A stretch of DNA of 64,000 nucleotides from an uncultured Hymenobacter sp. (lineage in GTDB: Bacteria > Bacteroidota > Bacteroidia > Cytophagales > Hymenobacteraceae), in contig CAJYPK010000010.1 in NCBI GenBank assembly GCA_913776615.1, positions 62,001 to 126,000 of the forward strand, read 5' to 3'. The stretch's first letter is position 1. Each line of letters begins with the position of its first letter. The position numbers were made by a program, and so were the translations under genes. The notes beneath the pieces were generated by a model. It was not told where the DNA came from. It made no database searches and saw nothing but the letters and a program-made list of their open reading frames with translations. Shown here piece after piece: positions 26,009-35,256 of the stretch.

Positions 26009-29000
26009 ATGACGATGGTAGCGGACCGGCCGGCTTCGGCCGCCGGGGTTTCTTCGACTGATTTTCCGGCCCTGACCCAGGTGCGGGCCGAGCTGGAAGC
26101 CTACAAGCGTAAGTTTTACCTGAGCCTGCTGGTGCGCGGGGGCCTGGTGGCGGCGGCTTTGCTGCTGAGCTTGTTCGTGGTGTTCAACACCCTGGAGTAT
26201 TTCCTGTACCTGCCCACGACGGTGCGGGCTGGCCTGCTCTTCGGCTTCCTGGCATTGACCGTGTATGCGGTGGGCCGCTGGCTGTGGCAGCCGCTGGCCG
26301 CCCTGGCCAACCTGCGCCGCCTGCTCAGCGACGAGCAGGCCGCCCGGCAGGTGGGCGAGCTCTTCCCACAGGTGCAGGACCGCCTGCTCAACGCGCTGCA
26401 ACTGCAAGGCCAGGCCCGCGGCAACGAGCTGCTGCTCGCCAGCCTGGAGCAGCGCGCCGCCCAGCTGCAAGGCGTATCCTTCGCCCAGGGCATCGACATC
26501 CGGCAGCAGAGCCGCCCGCTCTGGAAATACGTGCTGCCCCCGCTGGCCGTACTACTGCTGGCGCTGGCCTTCTTCCCGAGCTTTATTACGCAGAGCACCA
26601 GCCGTATCTGGCACTACCAGCGCCACTACTCACGGCCCGCGCCGTTCGACTTTATCGTCAGGAATAAGGAGCTGAAAGTTTTCAAGGGGGAGAATTTCAC
26701 CCTGAGCGTAGCCGTGGCGGGCAAAGCCTTGCCGGCCAGCCTCAGCCTGCTGGCTACCGACGGCACCGAGCGCCCGCTGGCCCCGGTGCCCGGCCACCCG
26801 GGCGAGTTTCGCTACACCTTCGAGCAGCCGGCGAGCGACGTTACCTTCCAGCTCAGCGGCGCGGGCTTCGTGTCGGATGAGTACCAGCTGACGGTGGTGG
26901 AGCGGCCCGATTTGCGCGACTTCTCGGTGCGCGTGACTTACCCCGCCTACACCGGCCGGCCGGCCGAGACCCTGCGCAACGGGGGCAACCTCACCGTGCC
27001 CGAGGGCAGCCAGCTGCGCTGGGAATTCAGCACCGCCGCCACCGAGGCGCTGGCGCTGCGCTTCGACAACCCCACCGAACTAGTGCAGGCCAGCCAGCAG
27101 GGCGAGAATTTCGTGGCCGAGCGCCGGGTCCTGCGCTCGCAGCCCTACCTGGTGCAGCTGCGCAACGCGGCCAGCGCCAACGCCAACCCCATTGCCTACC
27201 AGCTTACGGTGGTACCCGATGCGCCGCCCAGCCTCACGGTGGAGGCGTTTTCGGATACGACCTCGCTGCGCTACCTGGCCCTCGGCGGCACTGCCACTGA
27301 TGATTACGGCCTCACCGCCCTGCGCCTGCACTACCGCCTGCGCCGCGCCGGCACCGGCCCCAACGCGGGCGGCGGGTTTGCCAGCCGGGCGCTGAGTTTG
27401 CCCGGTGGCGCGGGTGGCACCTACGCCTACACCTGGAACCTGACCCCGCTGGCCATGCAGCCCGGCGACCGCCTCGAATACTTCGTCGAGGCGCTGGACA
27501 ACGACGGCATTCACGGCCCCAAGAGCACGCGCTCGCGGCCGCTGGAGTTTCGCCTGCCCAGCCGGCGCGAGCTCGATAAGCAGCTGGCCTCGCAGGCCAA
27601 CGCCGTGGCCAGCCAGCTCAGCTCGGCCGCCAAGCAGAGCAAGCAGCTGGAGCGCGAGCTGGCCCAGAGCCAGGACAAGCTTAAAACCAAGCGCGACCTC
27701 AGCCGGCAAGACCGCAAGCAGCTGGAAGACATGCTGGAGCAGAAGCAGCAGCTCGACCAGCAGGTGCAGCAGATGCAGCAGCAGTTCGAGCAGTTGCAAA
27801 AGCAGCAGGACCAGCTCAGCCCCAAAAGCGAGGAGCTGGCCCAGAAAGCCGAGGAGCTGAAAAAGCTCATGAACGACCTGCTCGACCCCGAAACCAAGAA
27901 GCTCTACGAGAAGCTGCAAAAGCTGCTTGACCAGCAAAAAACGCCCGACCCCGAGATGCAAAAGCTGCTGGCCCAGCTCGAAAACAAAGAGAATACCCTG
28001 CAAAAAGAGCTGGACCGCGCCCTCGAAATGTTCAAGCAAATGCAGTTTGAGCAAAAAGCCGAGCAAACTGCCGACCGCCTGGAGCAGCTAGCCAAAGAAG
28101 AAGAAAAGCTGGCCGAAAAAACGGCCGCCAACGACAAGGACAATCCTGACAACAAGCAGGGTGCTGACCAGCAGAAAGCTCAAAATCAACAGCTGCAGAA
28201 GGAGCAGGCCCAGAAGCGCGAAGAGTTCGAGCAGCTCAAAAAAGACCTCGCCGACCTCAAGCAGCAAGACAAGGAGCTGGGCGACCAGAACGAGTTGGAT
28301 GAGCAAAAGCCCGACCAGCAGCAGACCGATCAGGACATGCAGGACAGCGAGCAGGAACTGAGCAAAAATCAGAACAAGAAAGCCAGCCAGAGCCAGAAGG
28401 CCGCCGCCCAGCGCATGAAAAAGATGGCCCAGAAGATGAAGGACCAGATGAGCGACGACGAGCAGCAGAAGGCCCAGCAGAACATCGACGACCTGCGCGA
28501 CATTCTCGATAACCTCGTCACCCTCAGCTTCGATCAGGAAAAGCTGATGAAGGATTTCCGCACCGTGGACCAGACCGACCCGCGCTTCGTGCAGCTCGGC
28601 CAGACCCAGCGCAAGCTGCGCGACGATGCCCAGGTCATTCAGGATTCGCTGTACGCGCTGGCCAAGCGCGAGCCCAAGATTCAGAGCTTCGTGACCCGCG
28701 AAGTGGGGGAGATGAACGGCCGCATGGACGAGAGCCTGGGCCACATCCGGCAGCGCGACGTGGGCCGGGCCACCACCACCCAGCAGCAGGCCATGACCAG
28801 CATCAACAACCTGGCCCTTATGCTCTCCGATGCCCTCAACCAGATGCAGCAAGCCATGCAGCAGATGAAAGGCCAGGGACCAGCCCAACCCGGCAGCGGC
28901 AAGGGTAAGAAAAAGGGCAAGGGCAGCTCGCCCGGCCCCGGCAGCCTCGGCAAGATGCAACAGCAGCTCAACGACCAGATTCAGCAGCTTCAGCAGAGCG

Positions 29001-29506
29001 GTAAAACCGGCCGCGCCCTCTCGCAGGAGCTGGCCCGGCTGGCCGGTCAGCAGCAGATGCTGCGCCAGGCCATGCAGCAGATGGGCAACCTCCAGCCCGG
29101 CGGCGGCAAGCCCGGCGGCAAGGATGGGAAAGACGGCAAAGACGGCAAGCCCAACCAGGAAAAAGACGGCCAGGGCGGGGGTGGCAGCGCCGCCGAGATG
29201 AAGAAGATGATGGAGCAAACCGAGACCGACCTCGTCAATAAGCGCCTCACCGAGGAAACCATCCGCCGCCAGCGCCAAATCCTGACGCGCCTGCTCGAAG
29301 CCGAAAAATCGGCCCGCGAGCGCGACCAGGATACCAAGCGTGAGGCCCAGGCCGCGCAAAACCATCCGCCCGTGTTTCCGCCCGCATTTCAGAAATACAA
29401 AACCGCCGCCCCCGACCAGCAAACGGAAATGTTGCGTCGGGCCCAGCCCACGTTAACCCCTTATTATCAAGAAAAAGTAAGCGGCTACTTTCGAGATAAT
29501 CGCTGA
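26009..29506 (+). CDS. DUF4175-family large membrane protein with Gln/Lys-rich coiled coils
   Basis: The protein has 1165 residues. Membrane segments are predicted near 38-60, 72-90 and 172-194 (WKYVLPPLAVLLLALAFFPSF). A beta-rich, Ig-like periplasmic region follows (~200-510). Residues ~520-900 form very long coiled coils of Lys, Gln, Glu and Leu (QKQQLDQQVQQMQQQFEQLQ). A Gly/Lys/Pro-rich linker near 965-985 and a second GKDGKDGKDGK tract near 1035-1045 precede a last helical part. DUF4175 is a Bacteroidota family of unknown role; the layout suggests an envelope scaffold anchored in the inner membrane. It starts a run of plus-strand genes reaching the origin. The Q/K richness is genuine and not a frameshift, since the frame is continuous and GC-coded. 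Confidence 0.85.
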   Translation: MTMVADRPASAAGVSSTDFPALTQVRAELEAYKRKFYLSLLVRGGLVAAALLLSLFVVFNTLEYFLYLPTTVRAGLLFGFLALTVYAVGRWLWQPLAALANLRRLLSDEQAARQVGELFPQVQDRLLNALQLQGQARGNELLLASLEQRAAQLQGVSFAQGIDIRQQSRPLWKYVLPPLAVLLLALAFFPSFITQSTSRIWHYQRHYSRPAPFDFIVRNKELKVFKGENFTLSVAVAGKALPASLSLLATDGTERPLAPVPGHPGEFRYTFEQPASDVTFQLSGAGFVSDEYQLTVVERPDLRDFSVRVTYPAYTGRPAETLRNGGNLTVPEGSQLRWEFSTAATEALALRFDNPTELVQASQQGENFVAERRVLRSQPYLVQLRNAASANANPIAYQLTVVPDAPPSLTVEAFSDTTSLRYLALGGTATDDYGLTALRLHYRLRRAGTGPNAGGGFASRALSLPGGAGGTYAYTWNLTPLAMQPGDRLEYFVEALDNDGIHGPKSTRSRPLEFRLPSRRELDKQLASQANAVASQLSSAAKQSKQLERELAQSQDKLKTKRDLSRQDRKQLEDMLEQKQQLDQQVQQMQQQFEQLQKQQDQLSPKSEELAQKAEELKKLMNDLLDPETKKLYEKLQKLLDQQKTPDPEMQKLLAQLENKENTLQKELDRALEMFKQMQFEQKAEQTADRLEQLAKEEEKLAEKTAANDKDNPDNKQGADQQKAQNQQLQKEQAQKREEFEQLKKDLADLKQQDKELGDQNELDEQKPDQQQTDQDMQDSEQELSKNQNKKASQSQKAAAQRMKKMAQKMKDQMSDDEQQKAQQNIDDLRDILDNLVTLSFDQEKLMKDFRTVDQTDPRFVQLGQTQRKLRDDAQVIQDSLYALAKREPKIQSFVTREVGEMNGRMDESLGHIRQRDVGRATTTQQQAMTSINNLALMLSDALNQMQQAMQQMKGQGPAQPGSGKGKKKGKGSSPGPGSLGKMQQQLNDQIQQLQQSGKTGRALSQELARLAGQQQMLRQAMQQMGNLQPGGGKPGGKDGKDGKDGKPNQEKDGQGGGGSAAEMKKMMEQTETDLVNKRLTEETIRRQRQILTRLLEAEKSARERDQDTKREAQAAQNHPPVFPPAFQKYKTAAPDQQTEMLRRAQPTLTPYYQEKVSGYFRDNR

Positions 29507-29650
29507 TATATTTGTAACCCGTACCGCCTGACTGCGTAGAGGCGGGTTGCTACTTCTAAACGACTGGCAGTACGGTGCCAAGTGGCCGAAAACCACTGTG
29601 CTACGGCATTGCCTGTTTTTTCGCCCATAGTTTTCTATTTTTGCCGTTCT

Positions 29651-29680
29651 GTTTGCCGCGCCGCTCTTCCTATACCTTCG
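29651..29680 (+). promoter_or_regulatory. Putative promoter of the anti-sigma factor kinase gene
   Basis: TTTG at 29651-29654 and TACCTTCG at 29673-29680 (one mismatch to TAnnTTTG), 18 nt apart. The ATG is 9 bp further on, so the transcript is predicted to be nearly leaderless. Confidence 0.5.
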
Positions 29681-29689
29681 CAACCCCTT

Positions 29690-30151
29690 ATGAAGCAGGT
29701 TAAAATTCAGATTCCGTCGCTCGTGGAAAATATCCGCGTCGTGGAGAGCTTCATTGATAATTCCAAGGACACGTTCCAGATTGAGGACGACATCTACGGC
29801 AACATCATGGTGGCCGTCACGGAAGCCGTAAACAATGCTATCCGTCACGGCAATAAGTTCGATAAGGACAAAAATGTCTATCTCTCGCTCTACGTCAACC
29901 CCAACCAGTTGAAGTTTGAGATTGAGGACGAGGGCACGGGCTTCGACTACAACAATCTCGACGACCCCACGGCCCCCGAAAACCTCGAAAACCCGGGGGG
30001 GCGCGGCATTTTTCTCATCCGCCACCTGGCCGATGAAGTCGAATTCAGCAAGGACGGCCGTCGCCTGGAGCTGACGTTTGCCCTGCACCCCGATACCAGC
30101 GCCACCCCCGACGCCGGTGCTACCTCTACTTCTGAGCACGCCGCGGCATGA
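29690..30151 (+). CDS. RsbW-like anti-sigma factor serine/threonine kinase
   Basis: I start at ATG 29690 (MKQVKIQIPSLVENIRVVESF) rather than at the far upstream frame start, because the family begins here and a promoter lies just before. The ~153-residue protein is a single GHKL ATPase domain: the N box EAVNNAIRHGN, G1 box EDEGTGFD and G2 box GGRGIFLIRHLADEVEF are all intact. Such proteins bind a sigma factor or phosphorylate a STAS antagonist. No sigma factor gene is adjacent; the STAS-like proteins elsewhere in the window are possible partners, which is speculation. The stop codon overlaps the ybeY start by 4 bp, so both are cotranscribed. Confidence 0.88.
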   Translation: MKQVKIQIPSLVENIRVVESFIDNSKDTFQIEDDIYGNIMVAVTEAVNNAIRHGNKFDKDKNVYLSLYVNPNQLKFEIEDEGTGFDYNNLDDPTAPENLENPGGRGIFLIRHLADEVEFSKDGRRLELTFALHPDTSATPDAGATSTSEHAAA

Positions 30152-30615
30152 GCTTAGCCCCCGCCGCCGGCGTACGCTACTTTGAGGCGCCCGGCATCGA
30201 GTTTGTGGTGGAGGATGTGCCTGAATTCGGCCTGCACGATGCCGAAGACCTCGTAGCCTGGATTGAGCGCATCGCGGCGGTGCACGAGTACCGCATCGCG
30301 CAGCTTACGTTCATCTTTTGCTCCGACGACTATCTCCACAAGCTCAACGTGGAGTACCTCGACCACGACACGCTCACCGACATTATCACTTTTGATAATG
30401 CCGACGATGCCGAGGTGCTGGAAGGTGACATCTTTATCAGCGTAGAGCGGGTGGCCGACAACGCCAAGGATTTGAACATCAGCTTCCGCGACGAGCTGCA
30501 CCGCGTCATGATTCATGGCGTGCTGCACCTGCTGGGCTATCACGATAAGGACCTGCTGAGCCAGACTGCCATGCGCCGCAAGGAGGATTACTGCCTCTCG
30601 CTGCGCACCTTTTAG
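30148..30615 (+). CDS. ybeY: Endoribonuclease YbeY (rRNA maturation factor)
   Basis: The 155-residue product carries the zinc site HGVLHLLGYHD (HxxxHxxxxxH), the hallmark of YbeY, preceded by DTLTDIITFDNADD and EGDIFISVERVADNA, both family-typical. YbeY trims the 3' end of 16S rRNA and takes part in ribosome quality control in the cytoplasm. The start overlaps the preceding anti-sigma kinase gene by 4 bp (ATGA), so translation is coupled. The arginyltransferase-like gene follows after 21 bp, probably in the same operon. Confidence 0.95.
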   Translation: MSLAPAAGVRYFEAPGIEFVVEDVPEFGLHDAEDLVAWIERIAAVHEYRIAQLTFIFCSDDYLHKLNVEYLDHDTLTDIITFDNADDAEVLEGDIFISVERVADNAKDLNISFRDELHRVMIHGVLHLLGYHDKDLLSQTAMRRKEDYCLSLRTF

Positions 30616-30636
30616 GGCCGGGCGCGTTTTGCTGGC

Positions 30637-31353
30637 ATGAGTGTCGCGCTTTCCCGCCTGCCCGGCGATTTTCTGGATTATTACCTTGCCCAGGGCTATT
30701 ACCGCATGGGGCAAAACCTGTTCACCTGCCAGTTTTTGCCCCTTGAATCGGGTTTGTACACCACGCACTGGCTGCGGCTGGCAGTGGCCCGCTCCGAGTA
30801 TGGCCCCAAGCAGCGGCGGCTGTTTCGGCTCAACGGGCAATTTACCGTGGCCGTGCGGCCCTTCCGGCTCACGGCGGAATACGAGGCGCTGTACGCGCGG
30901 TACTATCAGTCGATAGATTTCGACGCCAATCCCTCCCTCGGCGACTTGTTGCTAGAGGGCAGCCCGCACAACGTATTCGATACCTACGTGCTGGAAGTAC
31001 GCGACGGCGAGCAACTTATCGCGGCCGGCGTTTTCGACCACGGCACTGATACTATCGCGGGCATCGTCAATTTTTACGACCCCGACTACCGCAAGTACAG
31101 TCCGGGCAAATACCTGATGCTGCTCAAGCTGGAGCACGCCCGCCGCCACGGGCTAAGCTATTATTACCCTGGCTATTTAGTCCATAATTACCCCAAGTTT
31201 GATTACAAGCTGTGGGTTTGCCCGGCGGCCACCGAGGTCTTCAACGCCCGGACCCACCAGTGGCGGCCTTTCAGCTGGGAGGAAGTAAACCGGGAAGCGG
31301 CCCGCCTGCTGGCCGACCGGACGGCCCGCGACCTAGCCGAAGAAGCCGAATAG
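30637..31353 (+). CDS. Arginyl-tRNA-protein transferase-like protein (ATE C-terminal domain only)
   Basis: The 238-residue protein matches the C-terminal acyltransferase domain of arginyl/leucyl-tRNA-protein transferases (GNAT-like fold): TYVLEVRDGEQLIAAGVFDHG, then IVNFYDPDYRKYSPGKYLMLLKLEHARRHGLSYYYPGYLV and YPKFDYKL. The N-terminal Cys-rich domain found in ATE1 and Bpt is not present. Family knowledge would suggest transfer of an amino acid from tRNA to a protein N terminus (N-degron tagging), but the missing domain makes substrate and activity uncertain. Translationally close to ybeY (21 bp), which implies operon expression. Followed by a GNAT gene after 57 bp. Confidence 0.65.
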   Translation: MSVALSRLPGDFLDYYLAQGYYRMGQNLFTCQFLPLESGLYTTHWLRLAVARSEYGPKQRRLFRLNGQFTVAVRPFRLTAEYEALYARYYQSIDFDANPSLGDLLLEGSPHNVFDTYVLEVRDGEQLIAAGVFDHGTDTIAGIVNFYDPDYRKYSPGKYLMLLKLEHARRHGLSYYYPGYLVHNYPKFDYKLWVCPAATEVFNARTHQWRPFSWEEVNREAARLLADRTARDLAEEAE

Positions 31354-31410
31354 CCGGGTGCAACGGCGGGCCGGGCGTTATTTTACAGCGTCCTTCTGCC
31401 TTCGCCCGCC

Positions 31411-31869
31411 ATGCTCCGCCTTATTCGCACCACCTCCGAAGATTCTGACTTTACCAGCTTAGTGCGGCTGCTCGACCAGGAACTGGCCGTACTAGATGGC
31501 GCTGAGGCTGGCTTTTACGCCCAGTATAATAAGGTTAACCTCATCCGGCACGTAGTAGTAGCTTACCAGGCTGACGAGCCGGTGGGCTGCGGAGCATTCA
31601 AGGAATTCGCAACCGACACGGTGGAAATCAAGCGCATGTTTGTGCGGCCCACCCACCGCCAGCGGGGCGTGGCTCGCGCCGTATTAGCGGAACTAGAGCG
31701 GTGGGCCAGCGAGCTTGGCTATTCTGACGCGGTACTCGAAACTGGTCGGCGCCAGCCCGAAGCCATCGCGCTTTATGAGCGCAGCGGTTACGCCCGCACG
31801 CCCAACTACGGGCAGTACGTGGGCGTAGCTAACAGCGTGTGCTTCCGCAAGGACTTGCCGGGGGCTTAA
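31411..31869 (+). CDS. GNAT-family N-acetyltransferase
   Basis: The protein has 152 residues. Core GNAT features are visible: VVVAYQADEPVGCGAFKEF (beta 2-4), then TVEIKRMFVRPTHRQRGVARAVLAELERWA, where RQRGVA is the acetyl-CoA pyrophosphate loop (RxxGxA), and YERSGYARTPNYGQY near the C terminus. The substrate cannot be deduced. It lies last in the run starting at 29690, and a promoter-like box for mnmG follows. Confidence 0.88.
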   Translation: MLRLIRTTSEDSDFTSLVRLLDQELAVLDGAEAGFYAQYNKVNLIRHVVVAYQADEPVGCGAFKEFATDTVEIKRMFVRPTHRQRGVARAVLAELERWASELGYSDAVLETGRRQPEAIALYERSGYARTPNYGQYVGVANSVCFRKDLPGA

Positions 31870-31903
31870 TCGCGCCCGGGTGGGTAGTTGGCTGAGCTTG
31901 AAG

Positions 31904-31911
31904 TAATTTTG
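31904..31911 (+). promoter_or_regulatory. Putative -7 box before mnmG
   Basis: TAATTTTG matches TAnnTTTG. The nearest TTG (31888-31890) is only 13 nt upstream, closer than usual, so the -33 element is uncertain. The leader to ATG 31979 would be about 60 nt. Confidence 0.4.
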
Positions 31912-31978
31912 CGGGCTATTATGAAAAATGGCGGTGGGGCCGCCGAACTAATTAGGGCCAGCTAAAGCTTACGCTACT

Positions 31979-33847
31979 ATGTTTCAGCAAGAAGAATACG
32001 ACCTCATCGTAGTGGGCGCGGGCCACGCCGGCTGCGAAGCCGCCGCTGCCGCCGCCAACCTCGGCTCGAAAGTGCTGCTGGTGACGATGAACATGAACAC
32101 CATCGCCCAGATGTCGTGCAACCCCGCCATGGGCGGCGTGGCCAAGGGCCAGATCGTGCGCGAAATCGACGCGCTGGGGGGGCAGTCGGGCCTCATCACC
32201 GACCGCACCATGATTCAGTTTCGGATGCTCAACCGCTCGAAAGGCCCCGCCATGTGGAGCCCGCGCGCGCAGAGCGACCGCATGCGCTTTGCCGAGGAGT
32301 GGCGCCTGACCCTGGAGCAGATTCCCAACGTAGATTTCTGGCAGGAAGCCGTTACCGGCCTGCTGATTGAAAACGATACCTGCGTGGGCATTCGCACCGC
32401 GCTGGGCATCGAGTTTCGCAGCAAAACGGTGGTGCTCACCAACGGCACCTTCCTCAACGGGCTGATTCACATCGGCGAAAAGAACTTTGGCGGGGGCCGG
32501 GCGGCGGAGAAAAACAGCCGCGGCCTCACCGAGCAGCTCGTGGAGCTGGGCTTCGAGGCCGGCCGCATGAAAACCGGCACCCCGCCCCGCGTGGACGGCC
32601 GCTCGCTCGACTACTCCAAGATGGAAGTGCAGGACGGCGACGCCCAGCCTAGCCGCTTTTCGTACCTCGACACGCCCCGGCTCACCGGCCAGCGGCCCTG
32701 CTACATCACGTACACCAACGAGCGGGTACACGAGATTTTGAAGGAGGGCTTCGAGAAGTCACCCATGTTCCAGGGCCGCATCAAGGGCCTGGGGCCGCGC
32801 TATTGCCCCAGCGTGGAAGACAAAATCAACCGCTTTGCCGATAAGGACCGCCACCAGATTTTCGTGGAGCCCGAGGGCTGGAGCACCGTGGAATGCTACA
32901 TCAACGGCTTCAGCAGCTCGCTGCCCGAGGATGTGCAGTACCGCGCCCTGCGCGAAATCGCGGGCTTCGAAAAGGCCAAGATGTTCCGCCCCGGCTACGC
33001 CATCGAGTACGACTTCTTCCCGCCCACGCAACTCACCAATACGCTCGAAACCAAGCCCGTGCGCAACCTCTGGCTGGCCGGTCAAATCAACGGCACCACC
33101 GGCTACGAGGAAGCCGCCTGCCAGGGCCTGATGGCGGGTATCAACGCCCACCAGCGGGCCGCCGGCAAGGAGCCCTTCACGCTGCGGCGCGACGAGGCCT
33201 ACATCGGCGTGCTCATCGACGACCTGATCAATAAGGGGACCGAGGAGCCGTACCGCATGTTTACGAGCCGCGCCGAGCACCGCATCTTGCTGCGCCAGGA
33301 CAACGCCGACCTGCGCCTCACGCCGCTGGGCCATGCCCTGGGCCTGGCCAGCGACGAGCGCCTGGCCCGCGTGCGCCAGAAGGAGGCCGACACCGCCGCC
33401 GTGCTGACCGTGCTGGAAAAATTCGCCATCGAGCCCGCCACCATCAACGGCTTCCTGGCTGGCAAAGGCTCGGCCGAGATTCACGAGAAAACCCGCGCCC
33501 TCAACCTGCTGCGCCGGCCCAACATCGAACTACCCGAGCTGGTAGCCTTTCTGCCCGAGCTGGCCGAGAAGCTGGCCGCCTTTGGCGAAGAGGCCCAGGA
33601 GCAAGCTATTATCCAAACCAAGTACGAAACCTACTTGCAGAAGGAGCAGCAGCAGGCCCAGCGCATGCGCGAGCTGGAAGATTTCCAGATTCGGGGTCGC
33701 CTGAACTACGGGGCCATGCCCGCCCTCAGCCACGAGGCCCGCGAGAAGCTACTCAAGATTCAGCCCGAAACGCTGGGCCAGGCCAGCCGCATCAGCGGCG
33801 TGAGCCCGGCCGACGTGTCGGTGCTGATGGTGTACCTGGGCCGGTAA
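31979..33847 (+). CDS. mnmG: tRNA uridine-5-carboxymethylaminomethyl modification enzyme MnmG (GidA)
   Basis: The length, 622 residues, is normal for the family. The FAD-binding Rossmann motif VVGAGHAGCEAAAAAANLGSKVLL opens the protein, followed by CNPAMGGVAKGQIVREIDALGG and MKTGTPPRVDGRSLDYS, both invariant in MnmG. The C-terminal helical domain that contacts MnmE and tRNA is complete (GRLNYGAMPALSHEAREKL). With MnmE it installs cmnm5 at wobble uridines of several tRNAs. MnmG genes often lie near the replication origin in bacteria, and here the oriC-like region starts 3.2 kb downstream. Confidence 0.98.
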   Translation: MFQQEEYDLIVVGAGHAGCEAAAAAANLGSKVLLVTMNMNTIAQMSCNPAMGGVAKGQIVREIDALGGQSGLITDRTMIQFRMLNRSKGPAMWSPRAQSDRMRFAEEWRLTLEQIPNVDFWQEAVTGLLIENDTCVGIRTALGIEFRSKTVVLTNGTFLNGLIHIGEKNFGGGRAAEKNSRGLTEQLVELGFEAGRMKTGTPPRVDGRSLDYSKMEVQDGDAQPSRFSYLDTPRLTGQRPCYITYTNERVHEILKEGFEKSPMFQGRIKGLGPRYCPSVEDKINRFADKDRHQIFVEPEGWSTVECYINGFSSSLPEDVQYRALREIAGFEKAKMFRPGYAIEYDFFPPTQLTNTLETKPVRNLWLAGQINGTTGYEEAACQGLMAGINAHQRAAGKEPFTLRRDEAYIGVLIDDLINKGTEEPYRMFTSRAEHRILLRQDNADLRLTPLGHALGLASDERLARVRQKEADTAAVLTVLEKFAIEPATINGFLAGKGSAEIHEKTRALNLLRRPNIELPELVAFLPELAEKLAAFGEEAQEQAIIQTKYETYLQKEQQQAQRMRELEDFQIRGRLNYGAMPALSHEAREKLLKIQPETLGQASRISGVSPADVSVLMVYLGR

Positions 33848-33927
33848 TTCTGAACCAGCGGGCCAATGGGTTGGGTAATGGTAGCACTACCCTGCGAAGC
33901 TGCTTAGGCAGCTCTACTCAACAAATT

Positions 33928-34034
33928 CGTCCGTCATGCTGAGCCTGCGAAGCATCTTATCACGTTGGAGCGCCCCGTTATGGCAAACTCGTTCTAACTT
34001 GACAAGATGCTTCGCAGGCTCAGCATGACGGACG
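33928..34034. repeat. Long palindromic repeat, GTCATGCTGAGC family (copy 1)
   Basis: A perfect 31-bp inverted repeat (33928-33958 and 34004-34034) with a 45-bp loop. The arms share GTCATGCTGAGC and CGAAGCATCTT with the palindromes at 45657-45756 and 50229-50321. It lies between mnmG and the next gene in the same direction and could form a strong cruciform or RNA hairpin. Confidence 0.85.
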
Positions 34035-34102
34035 TGTTCATTAATTCGATCCCCTTGTGAGGAAGCCCGGCGAATACCATCTCAACGGCCGGACTCTAGC
34101 GA

Positions 34103-35080
34103 ATGTATTCGCTTCCTCCCCGAACTTTGGCCGACTTTTATAAAGACTGCATTAGTAACTCCGTGCCTACCGAACTATTAGCCAACTGCCCCGTGTGCGG
34201 TAGCCCTGACCTTCACGACAAGCTGCAAGTGCAGGACAAATCGGTAAGCCAGGAAACGTTTACCATTCAGCAGTGCGCGGCCTGCGGCTTTCAGTTTACC
34301 AATCCCCGCCCCGACGCGGCCAGCATCGGCAAATACTACGAATCAGAAGCCTACGTGTCGCACAACAGCGGGGCGCAGGGGCTGATAAACCAGGTGTACA
34401 AGCTGGCGCGCTACTTCACGGTGCGCCGCAAAGTGGCCCTCATTACCCGGCTCAACGGCGGGCGTAAGGGCCGCCTGCTCGACTACGGCTGCGGCACCGG
34501 GCATTTTCTGGCCGGCGCCCGGCAGGCCGGCTGGCAGGTAACGGGGCTGGAGCCCAGCCTCCGCGCCCGCCAGGAAGCCGCAAACCGGGTAGGCCAGCCC
34601 ATTCAGGAGCCGGAAGCGCTGACGGCGCTGCCCGCCGGTAGCTTCGACATCATCACCCTCTGGCACGTGCTGGAGCACGTGCACACCCTGCGCGATACCG
34701 TGGCGCTGCTCGTGGAGAAACTAGCCCCCGGCGGGCGGCTGCTGATAGCCGTGCCCAATCCCGACAGCCTCGACGCCCAGCACTACCGCCAGCACTGGGC
34801 GGCCTACGACGTACCGCGCCACCTTTATCATTTCGTGCCCGCTACCATGCGCCAGCTGCTGGCCAGCCACGGCCTACGCATCGCCAGCACCTTGCCGCTG
34901 CCCCTTGATGCCTACTACGTGAGCATGCTTTCGGAAAAGCTGCGGGCGCCGGAGCCGGCCGGCGGCCCGCTGGCCGTGCTGCTGGCCGGCTACCGCTCCA
35001 ACCGCTACGCCGCCCGGCACGGGGGGCAATATTCCAGCCTGCTCTACGTAGCCGAGCGGAGCGGTGAAGTGGTGAGATAG
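34103..35080 (+). CDS. Class I SAM-dependent methyltransferase with N-terminal zinc ribbon
   Basis: The 325-residue protein has an N-terminal Cys4 motif (CPVCGS ... CAACGF), then FTNPRPDAASIGKYYESEAYVSH, a sequence typical of methyltransferases that act on cell-surface sugars. The SAM-binding motif I is LLDYGCGTGHFLAGA, motif II/post I is VTGLEPS, and FDIITLWHVLEHVH precedes a Methyltransf_11-type core. The acceptor is unknown. The C terminus (SGEVVR) is encoded inside the start of a GTGA-rich repeat, so the last residues are probably repeat-derived. It stands alone between two intergenic repeats. Confidence 0.85.
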   Translation: MYSLPPRTLADFYKDCISNSVPTELLANCPVCGSPDLHDKLQVQDKSVSQETFTIQQCAACGFQFTNPRPDAASIGKYYESEAYVSHNSGAQGLINQVYKLARYFTVRRKVALITRLNGGRKGRLLDYGCGTGHFLAGARQAGWQVTGLEPSLRARQEAANRVGQPIQEPEALTALPAGSFDIITLWHVLEHVHTLRDTVALLVEKLAPGGRLLIAVPNPDSLDAQHYRQHWAAYDVPRHLYHFVPATMRQLLASHGLRIASTLPLPLDAYYVSMLSEKLRAPEPAGGPLAVLLAGYRSNRYAARHGGQYSSLLYVAERSGEVVR

Positions 35081-35249
35081 TGAGTTGGTGAGTGGTGAGA
35101 TGGCGAATAGTGAGGTGGTGAGTGATAAAGTAGTGAATTAGCGAGTAGAAATTTCTTATTCACCATTTCACCGCTCACTAGCTCACTGCTCACCATCTCA
35201 CCACTCGCCAATTTACCATTTCACTACTCACCAGTTCACCATTTCACCG
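35064..35249. repeat. Degenerate GTGA/TCAC inverted repeat tract
   Basis: The left half (about 35064-35148) is built of degenerate GTGAGnTGGTGAG units; the right half (about 35158-35249) of their complement CTCACCATCTCACC. The halves can pair into a long imperfect hairpin around the AT-rich centre. It spans the whole gap between the methyltransferase stop and the lipoprotein start and includes the methyltransferase stop codon. Confidence 0.75.
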
Positions 35250-35256
35250 ATTTCTG

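Noticed and set aside
28088..29422. Minus-strand 444-codon frame opposite DUF4175
   Set aside because: Leu-rich shadow of the Gln/Lys coiled coil; no start context or family features.
35064..35249. Possible CRISPR-like repeat array
   Set aside because: Units are short, degenerate and inverted between halves, with no spacers of uniform length and no cas genes.
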